A stretch of 64,000 nt of DNA from an uncultured Desulfovibrio sp. (GCA_913063155.1 CAJXYU010000003.1:372001-436000); one strand, 5' to 3'; positions 1-8,416 are shown, counted from the first letter of the stretch. The notes: a model not told the origin generated them from the letters alone. Program-made: numbers and translations.

Positions 1-919
1 TGGTCACTTCCTTTTCACCCAGCTTGTCGATGCTGTCCCGCATGCTCGAAAAATTCGTGTCGCTTTCATTCAGCATGTCCACTTTCATGAGGTTCTTTTC
101 AATATTGGTGCGGGTCAGGTCGACGACCTTCCGGCTCTGCGTCTCCCACGACGAGAAACGTTGTTCGAAGTCCGACCTCAGCCCGGCCGCCGCCGCTCCC
201 ACGAGGTCGGCGCCGGCAAGAACCCTGTCACGGGTCTGCCCTATGTTTTCGGCGAACGAATCAGCCTGGGCATTGACGGTCTCGATGTCGGACGCGCGGG
301 TGATGAGAAGCTGCGCCACGTACGCCTGGTAGGCATCCCGGTCCGCATTGAGCACCTTGGAAAGAGCCTGTTCCATCCGCCTGCGCTCGAAAGGGCTCAG
401 GGCGGGATCAGCCAACCGCTTGTCTATCATCTCTCCAAGCATGTCTATGACGTCGCGCATGGAGCCGAAGGATTCCAAGGCGGCGACTTCCGCCTGGTCA
501 CGCGCAAGATTGGCCTCAAGGGTCTGGGTGGAAAGTTCAAAAATGGTCGTATTGTTTTTCTTCCACTGTGCAAACCGTTCCTTGAAGACGCCGAGGTTGC
601 TGATCATGTCCTGGGAAAAGCGCTCGGAAGGTCCCAGAATCCTGTCCCAGGTCTGCTGCAGGTTGTCGTCACTGCTTTCCTTGGCCGCCTCCAACGCATC
701 CAGGGAGTTGGCGTCCAGAGCTTTCACGACGGCGGCCTGAGCCTGATAGGCGTCACGGTCCGCGTCGATCATGGTGGCGCGGTCCATATGCAGCGTATTC
801 ATTCCGTCGATGTCGGAATCCATGGTATAGAAACTCGACAAGCCGACCATGAAAATGATGATGATGGCTGCAATGGGTAAACCAACCATGAGCAGCAACT
901 TCCATTTGATAGACATCAT
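1..919 (-). CDS. Methyl-accepting chemotaxis protein, N-terminal sensor part (truncated by window edge)
   Basis: The reading frame is open from an ATG at 919 to the left edge (306 codons visible) and has no stop. A GGGAGGG ribosome-binding site sits at 921-927; a second ATG directly follows the first, so the start could be 916. Residues 7-31 form one membrane helix and the rest is a helical extracytoplasmic region. The segment around residues 52-162 is repeated around 191-301: both copies begin with ADRDAYQA, contain an F-x-x-R-F-x-x-W element and end in SMRD-x-ID-x-LGE. This resembles a helical bimodular chemoreceptor sensor. HAMP and signalling domains would lie outside the window, so the receptor assignment is inferred from the sensor type. 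Confidence 0.75.
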   Translation of the reverse strand, partial: MMSIKWKLLLMVGLPIAAIIIIFMVGLSSFYTMDSDIDGMNTLHMDRATMIDADRDAYQAQAAVVKALDANSLDALEAAKESSDDNLQQTWDRILGPSERFSQDMISNLGVFKERFAQWKKNNTTIFELSTQTLEANLARDQAEVAALESFGSMRDVIDMLGEMIDKRLADPALSPFERRRMEQALSKVLNADRDAYQAYVAQLLITRASDIETVNAQADSFAENIGQTRDRVLAGADLVGAAAAGLRSDFEQRFSSWETQSRKVVDLTRTNIEKNLMKVDMLNESDTNFSSMRDSIDKLGEKEVT

Positions 920-1118
920 GCCCTCCCATTTTAAATGGATGCTTTTGCTCCATCCTACCAACTTGTGGGATTCAATCCATTAGAATCATTTCCTTTGGAA
1001 CTGGGCCGAAATCAAAACGACGGAACACCACATCGAGCATAAAAAATAACCCGGTGGACATGAAACGATATTTCAAGCTACTCAGGTAGACACCTCATTT
1101 CTTGCTCAGAGAGGGCCC

Positions 1119-2102
1119 ATGAAGCGTTTTTTGCTGATCCTTATGGTCATAATCGGAATATTGAGCGCAGGGATCGCGTCGGCGGCGCAAAAAAAAGTGC
1201 TCGTCATCCACAGTTATCACACTGGCTTGCCCTGGGTCGAACAGTGCAACCACGGAATAACCAGTACACTTTCCGGCATTTCCGAACTGAAATACATCTA
1301 TCTCGACACCAAAAGAATCCCCGGCTCCAAATTCCAGGAAAAGGCGGATGCGGCGATGGCGGTCTTCAGGAAATTCAAGCCGGAGGTCGTCATGCTCGGC
1401 GACGACAATGCTCTGAAGCTGCTGGGATCCCGCATTGCCGAAAGCGGAACGCCGATCGTCTTTTTCGGCATCAACAACAATCCCCGGAAGTATTTCGGCA
1501 CGATCCCCGACAATGTCACCGGCGTACTCGAAAGAGTCCCGCTCTTTCCCTGGATCCGCCTTCTGAAGGAAATCATTCCGTCCGCCGAGAAAGCGCTTGT
1601 GCTCATGGACGACAGCCCCACGGCACAGGCGATCATCGATGTCACTTTCGGGGACAGGAAAAATGTTTTTCTGGAAGGAGTGTCCGTCGGCTACAGCGTG
1701 GCCTCGGACTGGGCACAGTGGCGGCAGATCGTCTTGAAAACGGATTCCTACGACTTCATCACCATACCGGTATTCCATGCACTGAAGGGCGCAGCCGGCG
1801 AACATACCCCCGCCCTGGAAGTGATCCGTTGGACCTCGGCCCACAGCCCTGTCCCGGTATTCGCATACCAGGACTACGCCGTCAGCGATGACGGAGCGGC
1901 CGGTTCCTACGTCATCTACGGGGAAGCACATGGCCGACTTGCCGCGCAAATGGTCAGAACCGTCCTTGAAACGGGCCCCTCCCACATGCCTCCGATGGAA
2001 ATGGACCAGAAAGGTAAATTCTACTTCAATAAAAAGCAGTTGAAGCGCTTTGACTTGAAACTTCCCAAAACAATCCGAAGAGAAAGCATATTCCGAGAGT
2101 GA
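1119..2102 (+). CDS. Periplasmic ABC-type substrate-binding-like protein
   Basis: 327 residues with a clear signal peptide (hydrophobic residues 4-17, cleavage near the ASA at 20-22). The mature start KKVLVIHSYH followed by PWVEQ is typical of the PF04392-type binding proteins that often form the sensory part of signalling proteins. Here the protein stands alone with no permease or kinase beside it, so it may be an orphan receptor protein; the neighbouring chemoreceptor at 1-919 is a possible partner, but that is only inference from position. A GAGAGG ribosome-binding site lies just before the ATG. A bidirectional terminator follows at 2159-2195. Confidence 0.7.
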   Translation: MKRFLLILMVIIGILSAGIASAAQKKVLVIHSYHTGLPWVEQCNHGITSTLSGISELKYIYLDTKRIPGSKFQEKADAAMAVFRKFKPEVVMLGDDNALKLLGSRIAESGTPIVFFGINNNPRKYFGTIPDNVTGVLERVPLFPWIRLLKEIIPSAEKALVLMDDSPTAQAIIDVTFGDRKNVFLEGVSVGYSVASDWAQWRQIVLKTDSYDFITIPVFHALKGAAGEHTPALEVIRWTSAHSPVPVFAYQDYAVSDDGAAGSYVIYGEAHGRLAAQMVRTVLETGPSHMPPMEMDQKGKFYFNKKQLKRFDLKLPKTIRRESIFRE

Positions 2103-2158
2103 AGCAGATACCTTCAGGAACAAGCCGCGGATGGAACACGGTCTCATGGCCGAAACGA

Positions 2159-2195
2159 CAAAACCGCCGCTCTCGGGAATTGCGGCGGTTTTGTT
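2159..2195. terminator. Bidirectional terminator between convergent genes
   Basis: Inverted repeat AAACCGCCG / CGGCGGTTT around 2161-2190 with A-rich and T-rich flanks. It lies between the ends of the binding-protein gene (plus strand) and the alcohol dehydrogenase gene (minus strand), so it can serve both. Confidence 0.8.
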
Positions 2196-2214
2196 GAATG
2201 GTGCTGCTCCGTTT

Positions 2215-3387
2215 CTATCTGGAGGCCTGGAGCACCTGACGAGACACCTCTGGCGTCATGTCGCCGCGTTCGGACAGTGCGGTCATGCCGTGCTTCTCCA
2301 AAGATGCGACGATGGCATCGAAATGCTCCTCACCGATGCCGAGATCGGAGAGACGGGTCTTCACGCCAAGACCGTGGAAAAACTCTTCAGTCTTCAGAAT
2401 GGCCTGCTCAATGCGCTCATCGTCGGAGCCGTCGACAATATTCCAAATACGCTCGGCGTATTGCAGCAGCTTGGCGCCCTTCTGTTCCTTACGCACACGC
2501 CAGACGCCCGGCAGGATAGCGGCCAGACCCCGGCCGTGAGGCACGCCGTGCAGCGCGGTCAGTTCATGGGAAATCATGTGCGTCGCCCAATCCTGAGGCG
2601 CCCCGGCCCCGATGAGACCGTTGAGCCCCATGGTGGCGCACCAGACCAGGTTGGCGCGGGCGTCATAGTCGGCTGGTTCGTTTATGGTCTTCCCGCCCAC
2701 TTCGATGAGCGTATGCAGGATGCCTTCGGCGAAACGGTCCTGCAAACGTCCCTCCACCGGGTAGGTCATGTATTGCTCCACTACATGCACAAAAGTATCC
2801 ACAACCCCGTTGGCCACCTGCTTTTCGGGCAGGGTGAAAGTCAGCTCGGGATCAAGAATGGAAAACCGAGGAAAGACGAGAGGACTTTTGATCACCACCT
2901 TGTCCTCGCCATTGCTGATGACGGCCCCGCAGTTCATCTCGGACCCGGTCGCAGGCAAAGTGACGACCGTACCGAGAGGCAGCGCGGTATCCACCGGTAC
3001 CTGCGGCCTCCCCGGTTTCAGCAGTTCCAGTTCCCGTCCCATGAACTCCCCGGGCCGAGCGGCCAAGGCTATGAACTTAACGCCGTCCATGACCGAACCG
3101 CCGCCAACGGCCAACAGGAAATCCACGTTCTCTTTGCGAACGATCTCCACGGCCTTCATGAGGGTGGCGAACTGGGGATTGGGCTCGACGCCGCCGAACT
3201 CGAACACCACACGGCCGGATTTGGCCAGTTCGCGCTTCACGCGATCCAGTACGCCGGTGCGTTTGGCGCTGCCGCCGCCGTAGGTGACAAGAACACGGGC
3301 ATCGGACGGCACGAGAGTATCCAGTTCCTGAAGCTGCCCCTTGCCGAAAACAATTCGGGTCGGGTTATGAAAACTGAAATTGAGCAT
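2215..3387 (-). CDS. yqhD: NADP-dependent iron-containing alcohol/aldehyde dehydrogenase, YqhD type
   Basis: 390 residues, the usual family length. The start at 3387 is chosen because AAGGAGAA lies at 3391-3398; an upstream in-frame Met (3417) has no such site. The nucleotide-binding region contains YGGGSAK near residue 40 and GGGSVMDG near 95. Metal ligands are visible as D-x3-H in DTFVHVVEQ, then H in MISHELTA and H in GVPHGRG; this HELTA...H spacing is characteristic of E. coli YqhD, which reduces short-chain aldehydes with NADPH. A divergent AraC regulator lies 180 bp upstream, as in E. coli yqhC-yqhD. Physiological role: probably aldehyde detoxification (inference). Confidence 0.9.
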   Translation of the reverse strand: MLNFSFHNPTRIVFGKGQLQELDTLVPSDARVLVTYGGGSAKRTGVLDRVKRELAKSGRVVFEFGGVEPNPQFATLMKAVEIVRKENVDFLLAVGGGSVMDGVKFIALAARPGEFMGRELELLKPGRPQVPVDTALPLGTVVTLPATGSEMNCGAVISNGEDKVVIKSPLVFPRFSILDPELTFTLPEKQVANGVVDTFVHVVEQYMTYPVEGRLQDRFAEGILHTLIEVGGKTINEPADYDARANLVWCATMGLNGLIGAGAPQDWATHMISHELTALHGVPHGRGLAAILPGVWRVRKEQKGAKLLQYAERIWNIVDGSDDERIEQAILKTEEFFHGLGVKTRLSDLGIGEEHFDAIVASLEKHGMTALSERGDMTPEVSRQVLQASR

Positions 3388-3567
3388 TATTTTCTCCTTG
3401 GGATTTGCCGTTTCCACTGTGCGGCGACTATGGCGGGAGACGATCGATTTTGGAATACACGATTACGCGAGACGCATGCCTAATTCTGCAAATCCGGTTT
3501 CGAGGACTTTCCAAGAACGGGAAATGTACTTAAATGATCAGAAACGAAAACATGACCGGGGACACAC

Positions 3568-4464
3568 ATGCATGATACGTTGTTACAGGCTCTGGACGAA
3601 ATGACACCCCTGGAAGGGCGTAATCCGACACATCTGGACAGTGTCGTCCTTTTCAGATTCGAATCGTACGCATCCCGGGAGCCGTTCATCTATGACCAAT
3701 GCCTGTGCATGGCCGTGCAGGGCAGCAAAACCATCCATCTTCCGGAGCGTTCTTTCACCTACGACTCAAGCCACTTCCTGGTGGTTCCCACCATTCTCCC
3801 CATTGAGCGGGAAATATTCGCCAGCGCGGACACCCCGCTCCTGGGACTGACCATATCCATCGACCATACCGTGGCGCAGGAAATCATAGAACAGATGGGG
3901 GAGGAATTTTCCGAATCCGACGCCCCCTTGGCGTCACAGCCGGGGGCCTATCTCGAACCGTTCAGCGACGACATCATTGAATCATCGGTCCGGCTGGTCA
4001 AAAGCCTCCAAGACAAGGAGGAAGCCGCCATACTGGGCCGGCAGATCGTTCGTGAAATCCACTACCGCGTCCTGCGCAGTAGACAAGGGCACATACTGGC
4101 GTCCGCCGCGCGCGGGGAAAGCGCCTACGCCAGGATCGCCACAACCCTGCGCACCATTCACGAAAACTACGCCGAAACTTTGGACGTGCCGCAACTGGCC
4201 GAGGCCGCCAACATGAGCGTCCGATCCTTCCACGACCATTTCAAGGCCGTGACCCAGCACACACCCGTGCAGTATCTCAAACGCATCCGGCTGGAAAAGG
4301 CGCGCCAGTTCATGGCCGCCCAGGGCCTGCAGGCAGGCGTCACGGCCCATATGGTGGGCTATGAGAGCTCCTCGCAGTTCAGCCGGGAATTCAAGCGTCA
4401 CTTCGGCTATCCGCCCAGTGAAACCCGGGCGAACGACATCCTTTATGCAGCTGCGGAGTTGTAG
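3568..4464 (+). CDS. AraC-family transcriptional regulator (YqhC-like)
   Basis: 298 residues: an N-terminal AraC_N (PF06719-like) effector domain up to about 180 and a C-terminal double helix-turn-helix. The last 110 residues contain the family elements VPQLAEAANMS, F-x-x-HF, Q-Y-L-x-x-I-R-L and VGYESSSQFSREFKR-x-FG. It is divergent from the YqhD-type dehydrogenase and shares its 180-bp promoter region, matching the E. coli arrangement where YqhC activates yqhD in response to aldehydes. Control of the dehydrogenase is inferred from this arrangement. A terminator follows at 4512-4550. Confidence 0.9.
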   Translation: MHDTLLQALDEMTPLEGRNPTHLDSVVLFRFESYASREPFIYDQCLCMAVQGSKTIHLPERSFTYDSSHFLVVPTILPIEREIFASADTPLLGLTISIDHTVAQEIIEQMGEEFSESDAPLASQPGAYLEPFSDDIIESSVRLVKSLQDKEEAAILGRQIVREIHYRVLRSRQGHILASAARGESAYARIATTLRTIHENYAETLDVPQLAEAANMSVRSFHDHFKAVTQHTPVQYLKRIRLEKARQFMAAQGLQAGVTAHMVGYESSSQFSREFKRHFGYPPSETRANDILYAAAEL

Positions 4465-4511
4465 ACGGGCCCGCCCCGGAAAAAAAGCCGACAAGCACCG
4501 GATCATGAAAC

Positions 4512-4550
4512 AAATCCCCTGCCGTTTTTCCAGTCGCGGCAGGGGATTTT
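4512..4550 (+). terminator. Rho-independent terminator after araC-type gene
   Basis: AAATCCCCTGCCG (4512-4524) pairs with CGGCAGGGGATTT (4536-4549) and is followed by T residues. A-rich sequence on the left flank means it may also end transcripts of the minus-strand redox operon. Confidence 0.8.
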
Positions 4551-4595
4551 CAATGTCCAAGGCATACGGATATGTCGTGTACCGTGCGGCCCGCA

Positions 4596-4856
4596 CTATT
4601 CCGGCATACCGGCCAGCCAGCCTGCGAATCGGGCCAACAGGGCGTCTTCCAGGTTCTTGCACCGGTAGTTCCGCCCGTTCACCGCAATGACGGGCGTCTT
4701 TCCCTTCAGCCCTTGTCTCGAGATTTCCAGGTAACACGTGGTTTCCCGGACGCAGGCCGAAACGCCTTCCCGCTTCAGGAAGGTTCGAAGCCGCCGCGCG
4801 GCCCGTGCCGCCAGGCTCGTGTCCGGATCCAGAATAGTAATCGTCAATTCCGGCAT
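4596..4856 (-). CDS. Small thioredoxin-fold-like protein lacking the CXXC active site
   Basis: 86 residues. The ATG at 4856 lies 2 nt after the stop of trxB, so the two are almost certainly co-translated. The layout (beta start LTITILDPD, helix, beta, then K-T-P-V-I-A-V-N-G at residues 53-61) matches small redox thioredoxins, with Pro55 in the position of the cis-proline. Where these proteins carry GPGCxxC, this one has DPDTS (10-14), so the catalytic cysteines are missing. Its cysteines (35, 41, 66) lie elsewhere. It may be a non-catalytic partner or adaptor of the thioredoxin system, or use Cys35/Cys41. Fold assignment is by eye and tentative. Confidence 0.6.
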   Translation of the reverse strand: MPELTITILDPDTSLAARAARRLRTFLKREGVSACVRETTCYLEISRQGLKGKTPVIAVNGRNYRCKNLEDALLARFAGWLAGMPE

Positions 4857-4858
4857 GA

Positions 4859-5776
4859 CTACTTGGAGTTGCCGCGGATAAAGCGCTCCGCCTCGAGTGC
4901 GGCTATGGTCCCGTCTGCCATGGCGGTCGTGATCTGACGGTATTTCTTGGGCCGGACATCGCCGGCCGCAAAGACACCGGGGAGATTCGTGGCCATATTT
5001 TCGTCCGTGACGATATAGCCATGTTCATCCATGGCCAGGTGTTCCTTGAAGTCATCGGTTCCCGGCTTCTGGCCCATGAAGACGAAGATGCCGTCGAACT
5101 CGCGTGACTCCTCCCCTCCCGTCTCCAGATTGCGAAGGGTGACGGAACGCAAAGTGTCTCCGTAGTTCACGGACACCACTTCCGTGGAATGGCGCATTGT
5201 GGCGTTGCTTCTTGCGGCGAGCTGGTCCTGTGCGCTTTGCGCGGCGAAAAAGCGATCCATCTTTTCCACGAGCATGAGTTCCGCAATCCCCTGATCAAGC
5301 AGCGCGACGGCCTCGTCAAAACCGCTGTTGCCGCCGCCGACGACCAGAACACGCTTGCCGATGTAGGCGGCTCCGTCACAGATGGCGCAAAAATGCACCT
5401 GTTCGCACTCCCCGGCCGCATCCAGGGGGATGGGTTTCCGGCCTGTCGCCACAATGACCGCCTTTGCCGTGTAGACCTCGTCATCCGCTTCAACGGTTTT
5501 GATTTCTCCAGTAAGGTCCATGGCGTCAATGCAGGCGGCCTCTTCCACATCCACGCCCAGAGATTCCACCTGCTCTTGAATGCGCTCCACCAGCTCCATT
5601 CCGCCGATGGACTTGTAGGAAGGCATGTTTTCCACCACCTGGGTCCAATTGACCAGGCCGCCGCATGCGTTTTCGTCCAGAATCAGGACACTCAGATTGG
5701 CTCGGGCCGCATAAATGGCGGCAGTCATGCCCGCCACGCCCCCGCCGAGAATGATCAGGTCGTAATGGTTGTTCAT
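4859..5776 (-). CDS. trxB: Thioredoxin reductase (atypical nucleotide-binding loop)
   Basis: 305 residues, typical of low-Mr bacterial thioredoxin reductase. FAD motif GGGVAG at 11-16, redox-active C130-A-I-C133, pyridine-nucleotide motif GGGNSG at 147-152 and C-terminal GVFAAGDVR. The HRR-x3-R element that binds the 2'-phosphate of NADPH is absent; the equivalent position reads EKMDRFF (171-177). This agrees with the NADH-preferring TR3 described in D. vulgaris. The gene follows its thioredoxin by 17 bp and is followed 2 nt later by the CXXC-less protein. Cytosolic. Confidence 0.92.
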   Translation of the reverse strand: MNNHYDLIILGGGVAGMTAAIYAARANLSVLILDENACGGLVNWTQVVENMPSYKSIGGMELVERIQEQVESLGVDVEEAACIDAMDLTGEIKTVEADDEVYTAKAVIVATGRKPIPLDAAGECEQVHFCAICDGAAYIGKRVLVVGGGNSGFDEAVALLDQGIAELMLVEKMDRFFAAQSAQDQLAARSNATMRHSTEVVSVNYGDTLRSVTLRNLETGGEESREFDGIFVFMGQKPGTDDFKEHLAMDEHGYIVTDENMATNLPGVFAAGDVRPKKYRQITTAMADGTIAALEAERFIRGNSK

Positions 5777-5793
5777 AGTGAAATCACCGGGAA

Positions 5794-6108
5794 TCAGATG
5801 GATTGGTGCAGCGCTTTCAACTCGCGGGGATTCATGAGGCCGGACTGGACTTTGACGACCTTGCCGTCGCGGACGAAGACCAAAGTCGGGACCCTTTCAA
5901 AACCGAGCTCCGCCATGAGTCCGGACGCGGCTTCGCTGTCCACGCTGTACAATTCCACCTGGGGGGCCTTGGCGCCGAATTTGGACAGCACTTTCTCCAT
6001 ATTCTTGCAGTGCGGACAAAGTTCCTTGTGGAAAAAAACAACGGCGTCCGAAAAATCCGCGAAGTATTCCGCGCTCGCCTTCTCGGTTATATCCTTGATT
6101 TCACTCAT
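5794..6108 (-). CDS. Thioredoxin with CPHC active site
   Basis: 104 residues, cytosolic (no signal peptide). The active site is C31-P-H-C34, the DsbA-type dipeptide rather than the CGPC of classic thioredoxin, so a more oxidizing potential is likely. The cis-proline loop R-V-P-T-L follows near residue 73. It lies 22 bp after the Crp/Fnr gene and 17 bp before trxB. D. vulgaris has a comparable regulator-Trx3-TR3 arrangement in which Trx3 behaves atypically (recalled from the literature). The usual product name would be thioredoxin family protein. Confidence 0.9.
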   Translation of the reverse strand: MSEIKDITEKASAEYFADFSDAVVFFHKELCPHCKNMEKVLSKFGAKAPQVELYSVDSEAASGLMAELGFERVPTLVFVRDGKVVKVQSGLMNPRELKALHQSI

Positions 6109-6130
6109 TTTGTTATCCTGTTGAGATGGG

Positions 6131-6808
6131 TTAATGGTAGGCGATGGCTGCCAGGGCGTCGATATTCAGAATCTGCAGCCGGTTTTCGCTCAGCATCTTT
6201 ATGAGCCCAAGTTTCTCCAACGACTTTAATGCCTTGTACAATGTCGCCCTGTGCACTCCGAGGATACTGGCAATGTCCTTCATACGCAGCGACCCGAGAG
6301 ATATGATCTCGTTGGAGGACAAGGGGGCCGCATTGTAGCGGAGCAGAATGAACTTGACGATACGCTGCTCCAGGGTATCCAGGCCGAGAGAGGCCAACTG
6401 GTTGCACAGCACGCTCACCTTCAGCGAAAGCGTGCGGATGATGTCCTTGGCGATATCGGGATGCGTCACAAGCATATCGTCCACGGTATCCCTGGAAAAG
6501 GAATAGACGACCGCATCCTTGTGGCAGGTGAAGTAACTGCTGATATGTTCCCCGGTGAAGAACGGAACCTCGCTGAAAAGCGAATTCCGCTCCACGTGCA
6601 TGATTATCTTCTCGTTGCCGTCCAGGGACGTCCGCTTCATGCGCATCGCCCCCGAATGAAGATACCGGAGTTGCGTCACCCGCTCCCCGGGATAAACGAC
6701 GCGTTCACCCTGCTTGAACTTCTGTTGCATGCCCAGGTGCAGAACCTTGTCCCAGGCGTCGCTGTCGACCTTGATGCGCCAGAATTCGTCGATCTGTTGT
6801 ACCGGCAT
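6131..6808 (-). CDS. Crp/Fnr-family transcriptional regulator
   Basis: 225 residues: an N-terminal cyclic-nucleotide-binding-type beta barrel (about 15-125), a dimerization helix and a C-terminal winged helix with recognition region MKDIASILGVHRATLYKAL near 173-191. No Fnr-type N-terminal cysteine cluster is present, so the signal is not an Fnr iron-sulfur cluster; ligand unknown. It sits 48 bp downstream of the sulfatase-fold gene and 22 bp upstream of the thioredoxin gene on the same strand, so it probably controls this operon (inference). Confidence 0.9.
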   Translation of the reverse strand: MPVQQIDEFWRIKVDSDAWDKVLHLGMQQKFKQGERVVYPGERVTQLRYLHSGAMRMKRTSLDGNEKIIMHVERNSLFSEVPFFTGEHISSYFTCHKDAVVYSFSRDTVDDMLVTHPDIAKDIIRTLSLKVSVLCNQLASLGLDTLEQRIVKFILLRYNAAPLSSNEIISLGSLRMKDIASILGVHRATLYKALKSLEKLGLIKMLSENRLQILNIDALAAIAYH

Positions 6809-6856
6809 GGTGAACCTCGTTGCATGCGGGAAGCGGGTTGCCCGAAGAGTCCGGGG

Positions 6857-8416
6857 CTACGTCGTACGCAATTCCCCGATGTACAGCTTCAGTTTCTGCA
6901 GCAGTTCTTTGGCCTTTTCCGGATGCTTGTCAATGATGTTGTGCAGCTGGAACCGGTCCTTCCGCCGATCGTACAGTTCGTCGGACTGGGGCACGGAAAC
7001 CTCTGCGCCGGGAACGCAGGTCCACATCTCCTCCTTCATTTCCAGCTTGGCGGATTGCGCGCCCGCGTTCCCCCCGGCCCCGGAGCCGTCGTAGAAGACC
7101 TTGTTCATGGAATCGGTGTCGATTTCCTTCTGCAACCAGTGGATATAGCTGTAGTCGTGGTCGATGATGGACCAGGACATGCCGTAGTAACCGGCGATGG
7201 CGAAATCGCGCACCGTGTCGGTTTCGCCGCGCATCACCGGCAACAGGCTGATGCCGTGCATGTCCTCGGCGTCATAGGTGCTGATGCCTTCGTGACCGGT
7301 CTCCTCCACCGCTTCCACGCCCAGGCCGAGCCCGTCGAGAATCGTGGCGGTGACGTCCACGTTCTGAACGAAACTTTCGATGCGCTTGCCGCCTTTGAGG
7401 CCGGGGACATGGATCAGGAGCGGAACGTGCGCCAGTTCCTCGTAGGGCCATGGGCGGCATTTCCGCATCAGGCCGTGGCCGTGTTCGCCGTCCCCCATGG
7501 GCTGGCCATGGTCGGAGGTGATGACGACCATGGTGTTGTCCCACAGGCCCTGGGCCTTGAGGGAGCCGAAGAGCTTGCCGAGCCACTTGTCCACCAGGGT
7601 GACCTTCTCGGCGTACAGGGCGCGGATATGGGCGCATTCCTCCTCGGTCATGACCCCGTCGATCTCGGTCCAGGGGGCGAGCAGCAGGGGATTGCCTTCG
7701 TAATCCGGATCGTACGGGCAGGGGCGATTCTCCCATACGGACGGTGGATCCCAGGGTTCATGGGGATCGAAGGAGTCGAGCCACAGGAAAAAGGGACGAT
7801 TGGGATCACGCTTGTCCTTCAGCCAGTTGTCCGCTTCGGAAATAACCACGGATGCATAGTTGTCCGCGTCGGAACTCCAATTCTGGCGCTGCCGGAGGTA
7901 GCACTCGGCTTCGCGGATCAGGGACTTGCTGGATTCGTCGTACTCGCCGCTCTCATCTTTTTTCAGCCATTCGGGAGAAAGATAGTCCTCTCCCCTGAAT
8001 TCCGGCCTGAGAGGCACGTTGCTGAAGGTTTCATGGTCCAACTCGTGGCCGTTGCAGAAGCGGACGTAGTCGAACCCCCGCGAGTAACCGTATTTGGGCA
8101 GACGCATGGGCGGGGTGTCGTAGACGAGCGCAGTCTGCACCTCACGGCACCAGAGCACGTCGGTGATGGAGGTATCCTCCGTGGTCAGCGGCCGCCAGCC
8201 GCCGTACGGCAAGGTGTACCGTCCGGTCATGAGGGCCCGCCGGACCGGAATGGTAGGCAGCCCTTCACTGTATGCATTTTCGAACAAAAAGCCGTTTTCG
8301 GCGAATTTGTCCAGGTTCGGGGTCTTCACTTCCTTGTTCCCGTAGCAACCCAGATAGTTGAACTGCAGGGTATCAAGCATGATGAAGAGTACATTCTTCA
8401 TTTCTTTCTTGGACAT
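6857..8416 (-). CDS. Sulfatase/alkaline-phosphatase superfamily hydrolase with Thr at the nucleophile position
   Basis: 519 residues. The ATG at 8416 is preferred over a TTG at 8422, with AAGGA upstream. It follows the PF00884 layout: FIMLDTLQ with metal ligand Asp15, the KTPNLDKFA segment, and later ITSDHGQPMGDGEHGH carrying the Asp-His metal ligands and catalytic residues. The hallmark C/S-x-P-x-R-x4-T-G motif reads T-I-P-V-R-R-A-L-M-T-G, with Thr55 (codon 8252-8254) where formylglycine is normally made. Thr cannot become formylglycine, but it is the nucleophile in NPP phosphodiesterases, LtaS and phosphoethanolamine transferases of the same superfamily. There is no signal peptide. A phosphodiesterase or phosphonate substrate is therefore as likely as a sulfate ester. 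Confidence 0.88.
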   Translation of the reverse strand: MSKKEMKNVLFIMLDTLQFNYLGCYGNKEVKTPNLDKFAENGFLFENAYSEGLPTIPVRRALMTGRYTLPYGGWRPLTTEDTSITDVLWCREVQTALVYDTPPMRLPKYGYSRGFDYVRFCNGHELDHETFSNVPLRPEFRGEDYLSPEWLKKDESGEYDESSKSLIREAECYLRQRQNWSSDADNYASVVISEADNWLKDKRDPNRPFFLWLDSFDPHEPWDPPSVWENRPCPYDPDYEGNPLLLAPWTEIDGVMTEEECAHIRALYAEKVTLVDKWLGKLFGSLKAQGLWDNTMVVITSDHGQPMGDGEHGHGLMRKCRPWPYEELAHVPLLIHVPGLKGGKRIESFVQNVDVTATILDGLGLGVEAVEETGHEGISTYDAEDMHGISLLPVMRGETDTVRDFAIAGYYGMSWSIIDHDYSYIHWLQKEIDTDSMNKVFYDGSGAGGNAGAQSAKLEMKEEMWTCVPGAEVSVPQSDELYDRRKDRFQLHNIIDKHPEKAKELLQKLKLYIGELRTT

